Below, one piece after another: positions 1-9,112 of a stretch of DNA of 64,000 nt. The number at the start of each line of letters is the position of its first letter. Positions within the stretch are counted from its first letter, which is position 1. The DNA is from Symsagittifera roscoffensis (lineage: Eukaryota > Xenacoelomorpha > Acoela > Convolutidae), in the NCBI RefSeq assembly GCF_963678635.1, contig NW_026970628.1, positions 64,001-128,000 on the forward strand. Reading direction: 5' to 3'. The position numbers and the translations under genes are program-made. The notes beneath the pieces are model-generated. The model saw nothing but the letters and a program-made list of their open reading frames with translations. It made no database searches and had not been told where the DNA came from.

Positions 1-948
1 AAAAAAATCTTCTTGTTTTTTCAATTAGACCTGAGCCTGTAAAAATTTCAAAAGATATGCGACTGTTGTTCTTGCAATTTTTGTCTTCTTTTAATTTTTG
101 TTTTTTTTGTTTTTTTTAATCTTCTTTTGTTCTTGATAGTTTATTTGAACAGCATGGTAATTTTTTTAATTTCTTTTCAGTTTTAAATGGAATCGACGTA
201 CTAGAATTTTTTAAGAAATTTGTCCAGAGCGAAGCAATTAACCGTTCTACTGGTACATATTATAATGTTTGGATTTTGTTGGAAAATTGTATCTTTTTTG
301 AATGTGTATCTTCAAAAAAGGACATATATTTTGTGTTTATCTTCATTAGGGTGTTTCGATAAGAAGATAATATGACTTTTTTCAGTGTTGGTAATGTACC
401 AAAGATATTTACTAATTTTAATTCCTTTTTCCAGTTGTAATTTTGAAGTGCAAAAATCAAATTTCGAATGTGTTGAGATAACTTCTTTCAATGTCTGGTT
501 TCTTCACACTTTTTACTGTGATTAAGTTTATTAATTGAACAAAACTAGTTTATTTTTAGCATGTTTCAGTTTTCATGATTGAATTTGGTCTAATTCATTT
601 CGACCATTTTATAGATGAGTTTTCAATTAAATCTGAGTTTTATCTATCTTAGTTGGGCTAATGTGGACCAATTTTTGAGTAAAATATTGATGACTTGGGG
701 TTTTTTATCTTATATGGCTTATTTAGGTAATTTTGAAACTTATCTATCTTCATTGTGCTTATTTTGACCAAATTGCGTAAAAATTAATTTAAATCCTCGT
801 TTACTTAGCTTAGATGGTTTCATTTTATCCAAAATTACGATGAGTTTTATTTTAAAACTGAGTAAAACAGGCTTAATTGGCTCTATTTTGGCCAAAAGTG
901 GGTTAAGTTTATATTAAGTTGAAGTTAATTTTATCTCAATTGAGCTTC
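1..948. repeat. SR repeat, truncated R half (copy a)
   Basis: The first 948 bases match 2490-3660 and 10665-11830 in the same orientation; shared landmarks include the stretch ending in gatatgcgactg and the later cttagttgggctaatgtggacc. This is the right half (R) of the SR repeat, cut by the window edge on the left and by the start of the next S half at about 949. Its second part (from about 600) is a degenerate array of short units containing ATTTTGGCC or ATTTTGACC followed by an AAATTGGGTAAA-like motif. No supported coding frame was seen. Confidence 0.75.
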
Positions 949-949
949 C

Positions 950-3900
950 GTTTTCCCGAAAATGTCCTAGAAATACCGGACATACTTGTTTTCAATATCT
1001 AGGCGTAAAACAGCAGAAAAAAATGAGTCCAATCTTGAAAGAAAAAATTAGTCAATTCGAAGGCGTAAAAATATTAGAAAACTAAGTTTAACCATAAGTT
1101 AGCGTATTTTTTGGATTAAGACAACTCACCCCTTTTTTGAGATAGATAGTTGTTCGATACATACACTTACATGGTTAAGGATTTGAAAGATCAATTCCAA
1201 ATGGGTTAGAAATTGAAAGATGAAAAGTTACTTAAAATTGAAATGTTCTCTTTGAGTTTTTCTGTGGAACTACGCACTTTCTTTCACTTTCGTTTCCTTC
1301 TATCTCGATGACTTCTTAATTTGACGGAAAGTTTGTTCTTTTGCGAAAAAATTGTGGAATTGACCATATTGTTGATTCGAGTATTGAAGCCACCAACTTT
1401 GTTTTTTGTTGGCATAATTCAAATGGTACCTTTAATCAAAAGCTATATATAGCACCAACATTATTGGAATAAGTCTAGCAGTTTTAGGAACAATGAAGTA
1501 GTTTTAGGAACTTTGGGAATGAGATTTTTTTTCTAAATGTTATTCTGCTTGGGTGTTTTTTGTAACTTAGTGCCTGAGCGAAACTCAAAATCAAACTATC
1601 AGTTCCACTTCGTGCTTTAAGAGAATTCCGGGGGAAAGCAATCTGTTCGCCTTAAGTGTCTTGCTACACTTTTGCAATGACTACCTGATACATCAAAGAC
1701 TTCAACACCCAAGTTTGTTGTCCGCTTTGAAAGCAATTGGAAAAAGTTTTTACCATGAATTCTTGCGCTAATTTTGTCAGTCATAAAACCACCTGTGTTT
1801 GAAAAAAAATTGACTCAAAATTAATTCAGTTTAAGCTCCTGACCTCCTGCATTTTATCATTGCTTTTTTGATTGCAATTCAAAAATGATAGGCAAGCGCT
1901 CTAGGTTCCGTTGAATGAAATACGTTCCATAAGTGTCCAAGAAAAATTTTTGTGTTTTATTCTGTAGGTATACATTCCCAACCAATTCCAACTGTTCCAG
2001 GATTTTTTGGAAAAATCACACGCAGAAACGCAGAAGAAAGAATTGTTTGAATTTTTTTAATAGAAGATAATCACTCGCATGATCATGAAACATGTTATAA
2101 GTAAAAGATTATTAAAAAAATTAGGTTGAAACTCAAGCTTTGGAATAGTAAACAACATATCTTAAAGTCGGTTTTAATGTTTCCTGATAAATCATAAAAG
2201 TGTTTATGACCGTATTTTTCTTCCAAATGTTTTGCCAATTGCTCCTTTTGATATAGTTCATTTGACTCTGTGAGATTCTTAAGCATAATAGGATTGATTT
2301 TTTTTCGAGTTTCAAAAATTAAACTGTATAAAAATTGATGACATTTTCTCTATGAAGTTTCATTCGCTCATTCAATAGGAGGCCGTACCTCTTAATATTG
2401 AACCGAGTAAAGCTCATTGATTGTTTTCATATGCGTCGTGATTTGCAACTACAACTGCTGAGTTTCTAGTTTTCTCCACTATAGTAAAAAATCCTCGTGT
2501 TTTTTTAATTAGGCCTGAGCCTGAAAAAATTTCAAAAGATATGCGACTGTTATTTTTGCAATTTTTGTTTTCTTTTAATTTTCGTTTTTTTTAAATATTT
2601 TTTTTCATAATCTTTTCTTTTTGATAGTTTATTTGAACAGCATGGAATTTTTTTAAATTTCTTTTCAGTTTTAAAAAGAATCGACGTACTAGAGTTTTTT
2701 AAGAAATTAATCCAGAGCGAAGCAATTAACCGTTCTACTGGTACACTTTTTAATGTTTGGAATTTGTTGGAAAATTGTATCTTTTTTGAATGTGTATCTT
2801 CAAAAAAGGACATGTATTTCGTGTTTATCTTCATTAAGTCGTTTCGATAAGAAGATAATATGACTTTTTTCAGTGTTGGTAATGTACCAAAGGTATTTAT
2901 TAATTGTAATTCCTTCTTCAGGTTGTAATTTTGAAGTGCAAATATCGAATTTTGAATTTGTTGTCATAAGTTTTCTCACTGTCTGGTTTCTTCACACTTT
3001 TACGTAACACTTTTTACTGTGATTAAGTTTATTAATTGAACAAAACTGGTTTAGTTTCAGCATGTTTCAGTTTTCATGGTTGAATTTGGTCTAAATGGAC
3101 AGAAATTGGTTTAGTCTCAGCCTAAATGTGATTGAACTTACTCTAACTGTGATAATTTTGACAGTCTAGTTTAATTCCAGCGTTTTCTAGTGTTTATATT
3201 TCATAGAGGAATTCAATATAATAGAGTTCTTAAAAATATTTAACTTTTATCAGTTCTTTGTAGTAAAATTTTTCAATTTAATTCACTAATTTGGGTTCAT
3301 TTTGACCATTTTATAGATAACTTTTTAATTAAATCTGAGTTTTATCTATCTTAGTTGGGCTAATGTGGACCAATTTTTGAGTAAAACATTGAAGACTTTG
3401 GGTTTTTATCTTATAGGGCTTACTTTGACCAAAGGGTTAAACTTTAGGTAAATTTGCAACTTACCTATCTTCATTGTGCATATTTTGACCAAATTGGGTA
3501 AAACTTAATTTAAGTCCTAGTTTACTTAGCTTAGATGGTTTCATCTAATCCAAAATTACGATGAATTTTATTTTAATACTGAGTAAAACAGGCTTGATTG
3601 GCTCTATTTTGGCCAAAAGTGGGTTAATTTTATGTTAAGTTGAAGTTAATTTTATCTCAATTGAGCTTTTTTGGTACCAAAATTGCGTAAAATTTGGTTA
3701 AATTTTTGTGTACCTAGCTTGAATAGCTTCATTTTAGCCGAAATTAGGTAAATGTTTGATTAATGTTGAATTAAACTAGCCTAAATGGCTACATATTTGC
3801 CAAAGTTGAGTACATTGTGGGTTAATTTGGAGTATAATTATCTTAATTGTGCCTAAATGGCTCTCTTTTGGCAAAAATGGGTGAAATTCAGAGTGTTTTC
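950..3900. repeat. SR repeat, complete copy (S then R)
   Basis: This 2.95-kb stretch is repeated in direct orientation at 9113-12060. The S half (950-2475) begins at gttttcccgaaaatg, and the R half runs from about 2480 to 3900. R ends in a degenerate array of roughly 60-bp units (3280-3900) with motifs such as GGCTCTATTTTGGCCAAAA. I see no terminal inverted repeat or target-site duplication and no recognisable protein. It may be a non-autonomous element or a satellite-like unit. The copies flank Polinton fragment 3 on both sides. Confidence 0.7.
2095..2286 (-). CDS. short conserved ORF in the S repeat (hypothetical)
   Basis: This is a 63-residue frame. Its first part, MLKNLTESNELYQKEQLAKH and onward to about residue 38, is hydrophilic and reads like real protein; the last part is hydrophobic and low in complexity. 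The same frame, with few changes, is open in the other S copy at 10346-10457, which hints at selection or a recent common origin. Function is unknown and no domain is recognised. It could be an exon or the remains of a larger repeat-encoded protein. Confidence 0.25.
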   Translation of the reverse strand: MLKNLTESNELYQKEQLAKHLEEKYGHKHFYDLSGNIKTDFKICCLLFQSLSFNLIFLIIFYL

Positions 3901-4123
3901 TAACTTTTTGCGTCTTGTCAAAAAAATGGAAACAGGAGTACTTTAAACATTTCGACAAAAAAACGAATCTTTTTTTCGCAATTGATTGAAAAAACTATTT
4001 TTTCTGTAACTTAAAAAGAAATTAAAAATCAGGAGAAAATTTTACTTTTTGCTTAGAAATTTGAAGACAATTTTGCACATTCATTAAAAAGTTAGGTCAT
4101 TTTTTCCTTTTTCTCTGATATTT

Positions 4124-4492
4124 TTAGTAATTTCGAGAGAAGACATTTTGAGAGAAATTGGATAGATTATCAAATGTTTTTTTTTTTGAATTTTCCATTG
4201 AAAAAATGACATGATCACTATTTACAAGTCCATAACCATTTATGAAACGTATTTTGAGTTTTGTATTTTTTGGACTCTTTCCAGAAAGGCTGAACCAACA
4301 ATTGTAACACTTGGCGTTTTTTTGCAACGCTTGGCATTTTTTCTGATCCTTTCCTTTTGAAACTATGATGAACAGCGCAGACAAGTTGAGTGAAAACTTC
4401 GCCAGTTGATGAAACAGCGTTCGAACATTATCTGTTTTTGTACAGAGTGAAAAACGATCGATAGTTTGATATGTGAAATGTAAATTACCCAA
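4124..4492 (-). CDS. conserved minus-strand Polinton ORF, fragment 3 copy a
   Basis: A 122-residue frame opens with MGNLHFTYQTIDRFS. The same locus is open on the minus strand in all four copies in this window (also 6047-6454, 34672-35157 and 49576-49965). The start region and the end region (an INGYGLV or IYGFGFV-like core, then SDHV) match the other copies. The middle is shifted into another frame, where a basic VHH...KRKGSEKMPSVAKK-like segment is preserved. That is the pattern expected of a decayed copy of a real gene. The product is unknown, basic and Cys-poor, with no signal peptide. It is the only gene near here on the minus strand, opposite the unknown plus-strand ORF that follows. 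Confidence 0.4.
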   Translation of the reverse strand: MGNLHFTYQTIDRFSLCTKTDNVRTLFHQLAKFSLNLSALFIIVSKGKDQKKCQALQKNAKCYNCWFSLSGKSPKNTKLKIRFINGYGLVNSDHVIFSMENSKKKTFDNLSNFSQNVFSRNY

Positions 4493-4609
4493 TCGTCAAA
4501 AAATTTGATCGAAAGATGAACCAAAAGGAAGTATATGAAAATTACAATTTTGGAAAGGACAGTAAGAACTGTGGGTACAGACTTAACAACCACGGTGTAT
4601 TATATAATT

Positions 4610-5044
4610 TTTGTAAAATTCACTTGAATTCAAGAAAATTGAGTTGGGGCATCTCGAAAAAAGACGGCAAGTCTATCTTTGAGAAAAAGAAGTAGAAGCT
4701 ATCACAGCGAATTGAAAAAATGATGTTCACGATGCTGAAAACCTCGAACTCGTTCCTGTATTGGAAGTCACTTCTAAAAAAGAGTCAACTAAGGATCAGG
4801 AGCTTGTCAACTGCACCAAAGTGTATGACAGAGCAGTTTATTATAGAAGACAAATTTGTGCCACGATCAAGAAAAACAAGGTTAACAAACCTGCCTACTT
4901 TCAGATTCGACTCTTCACTGCAAAGGAGAATGAAGCACTGAAACAAATTGCCTACATCAACTATACTGTGAACGAATTCAAAGATCTGTCCCAAATTCTG
5001 GAACACTTCATGTTTGCTGAGCTGAGAACTTTGATCTACAATAA
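4610..5044 (+). pseudogene. unknown conserved Polinton ORF, fragment 3 copy a
   Basis: Frames at 4720-4941 and 4761-5120 cover the homologue of the ORF ending at 36010 and 50921. The reading KKESTKDQELVNCTKVYDRA corresponds to KESTMDQELANCNKVYDIA in the larger copies. In this copy the segment before LFTAKENEAL is uninterrupted, whereas both large copies carry a stop there, so this fragment preserves the older state. There is a frameshift near 4760. The protein looks soluble, mixed charged and mostly helical. No family is recognised. Confidence 0.5.
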
Positions 5045-5789
5045 ATTTTGTTATTTATGTTTTTTTTGTCTTGTAATTCGAATGATTATTTTCAAAAACC
5101 ATTTTTCATTTAGTGTTTGATTTGAAAAATATGATTTGAAATATTGGTTTCTCAGGCAATTTGTTTTTAAAACTGGGTTTTTGGATTTTTTAAAATATTG
5201 TTCTTCAATAAAAGTCTCAAAAATTTTGCTAACTGATATAGCATCACAAAATATACCAAAGTTGCAGAATTTGGACTTAGACTCAGATATATACCAACTT
5301 GAGTAGACTCTGCATAATAGTAGAAGAGAAATTTTCATTAGATACAATCCCATTCCAAAAAAAAAGATCTTACAGAAAACCGTAGAGGGGAAATTAATGC
5401 AAAAAAAATCAATCTTTACAACTGCAAAGGAAAGAACATGATAATTGCTTGACATACTTCCCTCATTACTAGGTTATTTAGAGACATTCAAAAATCTTGC
5501 ATCTTTATTGACTAATGCTTGGTAGAAAAATGAAGATGCATAATTTGAGTGAAAATCTTAGAGTGTTTGAGATTTTAAAGCAAGTTTTTTCGTCAAATTC
5601 AAAAAAAAATTAGTTTCTTTATACCTGTTTTGTTTGAGAACCGGACATAATTTTGAAAGGAATGGACCGAAACTTTTCTTTGGAGGTTTACTTGGATACG
5701 GAAATTCCTGAGTGGATTGTGGTTTTGCAATTTCCACAATCTCTAGATTACATGCATTTCTACATGACTCTGCTGGATCTGTGAAATCT

Positions 5790-5970
5790 ACTTCGTAAAA
5801 AGGACCTGATTTTTTTGCAAAAGGTTATGAAAAAATTGAAATTTTGTCAGAAATTTTGGAAACAAAGCTTAAAAGTTTGAATGACTACGTGCGCCCCTAA
5901 AAAATCAGGATTTGATTTTCAAAGATGGAAATTATGATTGGAGGTGTAGCAAATATCTATTTCGTCGTCC
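5790..5970 (+). pseudogene. nuclease-like gene remnant, cut by the duplication
   Basis: A short stretch corresponds to the KGYEKCKILSEFLE part and the following DDY/CP region of the gene at 51839-52272, with stops and shifts. It ends abruptly at 5970, where the second tandem copy begins, so its C-terminal part is missing here. Confidence 0.45.
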
Positions 5971-6046
5971 AACTTAAAAAGAAATTAAAAATCAGGAGAA
6001 AATTTTACTTTTTGCTTAGAAATTTGAAGACAATTTTGCACATTCA

Positions 6047-6454
6047 TTAAAAAGTTAGGTCATTTTTTCCTTTTTCTCTGATATTTTTAGTAATTTCGAG
6101 AGAAGACATTTTGAGAGAAATTGGATAGATTATCAAATGTTTTTTTTTTGAATTTTCCATTGAAAAAATGACATGATCACTATTTACAAGTCCATAACCA
6201 TTTATGAAACGTATTTTGAGTTTTGTATTTTTTGGACTCTTTCCAGAAAGGCTGAACCAACAATTGCAACACTTGGCGTTTTTTTGCAACGCTTGGCATT
6301 TTTTCTGATCCTTTCCTTTTGAAACTATGATGAACAGCGCAGACAAGTTGAGTGAAAACTTCGCCAGTTGATGAAACAGCGTTCGAACATTATCTGTTTT
6401 TGTACAGGGTGAAAAACGATCGATAGTTTGATATGTGAAATGTAAATTACCCAA
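6047..6454 (-). CDS. conserved minus-strand Polinton ORF, fragment 3 copy b
   Basis: This is the tandem-duplicated twin of 4124-4492. It is open for 135 residues because a one-base difference in the T-run near 6140 extends the C-terminus. Apart from that it differs by only a few residues. Function is unknown. The length difference between twins shows how homopolymer indels decide the frame here. Confidence 0.4.
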   Translation of the reverse strand: MGNLHFTYQTIDRFSPCTKTDNVRTLFHQLAKFSLNLSALFIIVSKGKDQKKCQALQKNAKCCNCWFSLSGKSPKNTKLKIRFINGYGLVNSDHVIFSMENSKKKHLIIYPISLKMSSLEITKNIREKGKNDLTF

Positions 6455-6574
6455 TCGTCAAAAAATTTGATCGAAAGATGAACCAAAAGGAAGTATATGA
6501 AAATTACAATTTTGGAAAGGACAGTAGGAACTGTGGGTACAGACTTAACAACCTCGGTGTATTATATAATTTTT

Positions 6575-7006
6575 GTAAAATTCACTTGAATTCAAGAAAA
6601 TTGAGTTGGGGCATCTCAAAAAAAGACGGCAAGTCTATCTTTGAGAAAAAGAAGTAGAAGTTATCACAGCGAATTGAAAAAATGATGTTCACGATGCTGA
6701 AAACCTCGAACTCGTTCCTGTATTGGAAGTCACTTCTAAAAAAGAGTCAACTAAGGATCAGGAGCTTGTCAACTGCACCAAAGTGTATGACAGAGCAGTT
6801 TATTATAGAAGACAAATTTGTGCCACGATCAAGAAAAACAAGGTTAACAAACCTGCCTACTTTCAGATTCGACTCTTCACTGCAAAGGAGAATGAAGCAC
6901 TGAAATAAATTGCCTACATCAACTATACTGTGAACGAATTCAAAGATCTGTCCCAAATTCTGGAACACTTCATGTTTGCTGAGCTGAGAACTTTGATCTA
7001 CAATAA
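6575..7006 (+). pseudogene. unknown conserved Polinton ORF, fragment 3 copy b
   Basis: This is the tandem twin of the ORF at 4610-5044. It has an additional stop after NEALK at 6906 (CAA to TAA), which truncates the frame. The part from 6723 is otherwise nearly identical. Function is unknown. Confidence 0.5.
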
Positions 7007-7749
7007 ATTTTGTTATTTATGTTTTTTTTTGTCTTGTAATTCGAATGATTATTTTCAAAATCATTTTTCATTTAGTGTTTGATTTGAAAAATATGATTTG
7101 AAATATTGGTTTCTCAGGCAATTTGTTTTTAAAACTGGGTTTTTGGATTTTTTAAAATTTTGTTCTACAATAAAAGTCTCAAAAATTTTGCTAACTGATA
7201 TAGCATCACAAAATATACCAAAGTTGCAGAATTTGGACTTAGACTCAGATATATACCAACTTGAGTAGACTCTGCATAATAGTAGAAGAGAAATTTTCGT
7301 TAGATACCAATCCCATACCAAAAAAAAGTTCTTACACATTATCGTAGGAAGGGAAATCAATGCAAAAAAATCAATCTTTACAACTACAAAGGGAAGAACA
7401 TGATAATTGCTTGACATACTTCCCTCATTACTAGGTTATTTAGAGACATTCAAAAATCTTGCATCTTTATTGACTAATGCTTAGTAGAAAAATGAAGATA
7501 CATAATTTGAGTGAAAATCTTAGAGTGTTTGAGATTTTAAAGCAAGTTTTTTCGTCAAATTCAAAAAAAAATTAGTTTCTTTATACCTGTTTTGTTTGAG
7601 AACCGGACATAATTTTGAAAGGAATGGACCGAAACTTTTCTTTGGAGGTTTACTTGGATACGGAAATTCCTGAGTGGATTGTGGTTTTGCAATTTCCACA
7701 ATCTCTAGATTACATGCATTTCTACATGACTCTGCTGGATCTGTGAAAT

Positions 7750-7995
7750 CTACTTCGTAAAAAGGACCTGATTTTTTTGCAAAAGGTTATGAAAAAATTG
7801 AAATTTTGTCAGAAATTTTGGAAACAAAGCTTAAAAGTTTGAATGACTACGTGCGCCCCTAAAAAATCAGGATTTGATTTTCAAAGATGGAAATTATGAT
7901 TGGAGGTGTAGCAAATATCTATTTCGTCGTCCAAAAACTCATTACTGTGCAGGAAGAAAAGCGTTTGCGTGTCGATGTTTTTATAACAAAACGTA
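7750..7995 (+). pseudogene. nuclease-like gene remnant, C-terminal part
   Basis: The plus strand again reads through the KGYEK-like, DDY-like and GGVANIYF-like segments and then into the residues matching the terminal HC.E.K region of the 51839-52272 gene. Frameshifts are present. Only the C-terminal half is recognisable here, because the D-x-E start of the gene is not found in this fragment. Confidence 0.45.
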
Positions 7996-8339
7996 AATCG
8001 AATTTAATTTTTTTTGTAATACTTTCTTTTAAACTTTATTTAAACGTCTTGTCAGGTTCTTTTTTCTGGAGACAAAATGGTCGATCATTGTGACAAGCCC
8101 GTAAATTTAGGATTTTTTTTTGAGAATATCAGGAACGAATTAAAAAATCGTTCATGAAGAAAATCTTTTTTCTGTGCCAATTTTTTGTGATAGTATTGAT
8201 GCTAGTTTTTGCAAGCGTTCGATTAATTTTATCCGCAACATGTGCAAAAACGGCTATTTGGGTAGCTATTTTATCAAGTACAGTCGGTTATATTTGGCCT
8301 CCTCCAAAGATATGGAAAAAAAACAATCTATCAAAGAAA

Positions 8340-8632
8340 GACTTTTAATTCCCTAAATAGTCCAAGTGGATCTGGAAAAACTCATCTTGTTTTTGATTGG
8401 GTGAAAATTGGTACTTTTAACCAGCATATGTTGAAATTTTCTACTTTTATGAACATTGTCAACCTTTTTATAGTCAAATGCAAAAAAACCTTAAAATTAT
8501 CCGATGAGTAGATTGTGAGTCGATTGAAAATCTTCTTATTAACGGAACTTGGTATCTGCTTGTTTTTGATGATTTTTGCGAAGAAGTTTTAAATTTCGAT
8601 CAATATGTAAAAATTGCCACTTCTGGAGTAAT
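8340..8632 (+). pseudogene. FtsK/HerA-type packaging ATPase remnant (Polinton ATP)
   Basis: A Walker A motif is clear: SPSGSGKTHLVFDW at about 8358-8400. About 65 codons further on, across at least one frameshift and one stop near 8508, comes a Walker B strand, WYLLVFDDFCEE (about 8550-8586), followed by YVKIATSG, which resembles the sensor region of Polinton genome-packaging ATPases. In Polintons this enzyme is proposed to pump the genome into the capsid. It lies just downstream of the nuclease remnant. I could not find an equivalent in either larger copy, so this is the window's only trace. It is inactive. Confidence 0.6.
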
Positions 8633-8639
8633 CTACGAC

Positions 8640-8900
8640 TTCCGTCTTAGCGTTAGTCACTCGGCTCAACCTAATTGTGATAAGTTGTTCCTGGAACTAC
8701 GAAAGGACAGGACCCAGTTAAATATCTTCGCAACCGACCACAACGACAGGGTTTGCACCCTATTTTGACGGATCAACCGATGAGCGCCAAGTTGGTTTGT
8801 GACGTATGGGACAGGAGCTATGCGAGTGGAAACTGCGATGAAGAGAATATCTTCTCGTTGGTTTAATCCAAAACCGTCACTAAGAAAAAACAACTGTTTG
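8640..8900. other. unidentified patch with higher GC
   Basis: Directly after the ATPase remnant, base composition rises to nearly half GC for about 200 bp. Both strands are open for 60-75 residues (minus frame 8666-8893). Neither frame matches the expected C-terminal part of the packaging ATPase, so this is probably unrelated DNA joined at about 8635. I do not recognise it. Confidence 0.4.
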
Positions 8901-9070
8901 ACTTAATCGTATAAATTATTTGGCGTGTTGCTTACAAAAGCATATTACCATTTTTGTGGTCTTTAAACATGTGCTTCTGATTCTCAACGCAAAGAAAAAC
9001 AAATATAGTATCGTATCGGAATTCAAACATAGTATCGAATCAATTAAGTAAATATTGAGATCAACCGTGT

Positions 9071-9105
9071 GACCCCCCCCAATCGATTAGGGGGAGGGGG
9101 ATAAA
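9071..9105. other. C-run/G-run hairpin around AATCGATT
   Basis: A run of eight C is followed by the palindrome AATCGATT, then AGGGGGAGGGGG. The arms can pair as a GC-rich hairpin with one bulged A. It sits between the end of the unidentified DNA and the start of the second SR copy, so it marks a junction. Confidence 0.55.
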
Positions 9106-9112
9106 ACACCGG

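Larger units (their letters stand above)
4008..5970. repeat. tandem duplication, first copy (1963 bp)
   Basis: This segment is repeated immediately downstream at 5971-7933 with an offset of 1963 bp and only scattered substitutions, for example a new stop at 6905 in the plus-strand ORF. The breakpoint joins ttcgtcgtcc, inside the nuclease remnant, to aacttaaaaag, upstream of the minus-strand ORF. The very high identity means either a recent event or an assembly artefact. Confidence 0.85.
5971..7933. repeat. tandem duplication, second copy (1963 bp)
   Basis: This is the direct repeat of 4008-5970. The second copy continues without interruption into the C-terminal part of the nuclease remnant (about 7934-7990) and then the ATPase remnant, so it retains the original downstream context. 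Confidence 0.85.
3905..8640 (+). mobile_element. Polinton/Maverick fragment 3 (internal, no ends seen)
   Basis: This stretch is related to 34.2-36.7 kb and 49.0-52.3 kb of the two larger Polinton copies. It starts with a short version of the shared minisatellite (3890-3990). The minus-strand conserved ORF, the plus-strand unknown ORFs, the nuclease remnant and an FtsK/HerA-type ATPase remnant follow. It contains a perfect-looking 1963-bp tandem duplication. No PolB, capsid gene or terminal inverted repeat is visible. It is more diverged than the other two copies are from each other, and SR repeats lie on both sides. Confidence 0.75.

Noticed and set aside
4124-4492. Minus-strand ORF as a fusogen (reported in some nematode Mavericks)
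   Set aside because: It has no signal peptide, no transmembrane helix and no Cys-rich ectodomain; the length is also far too short.
5051-5455. Minus-strand frame of 134 residues (and 7061-7417, 50967-51299)
   Set aside because: The plus strand at the same place shows protein-level conservation between fragment 3 and the large copies (NLDVDSQ..., LHNGRRKIHI), so the minus frames are probably shadows.
8154-8356. Hydrophobic plus-strand frame as a membrane protein
   Set aside because: It overlaps the region leading into the ATPase frame and has no counterpart in other copies; most likely a chance frame in AT-rich DNA.
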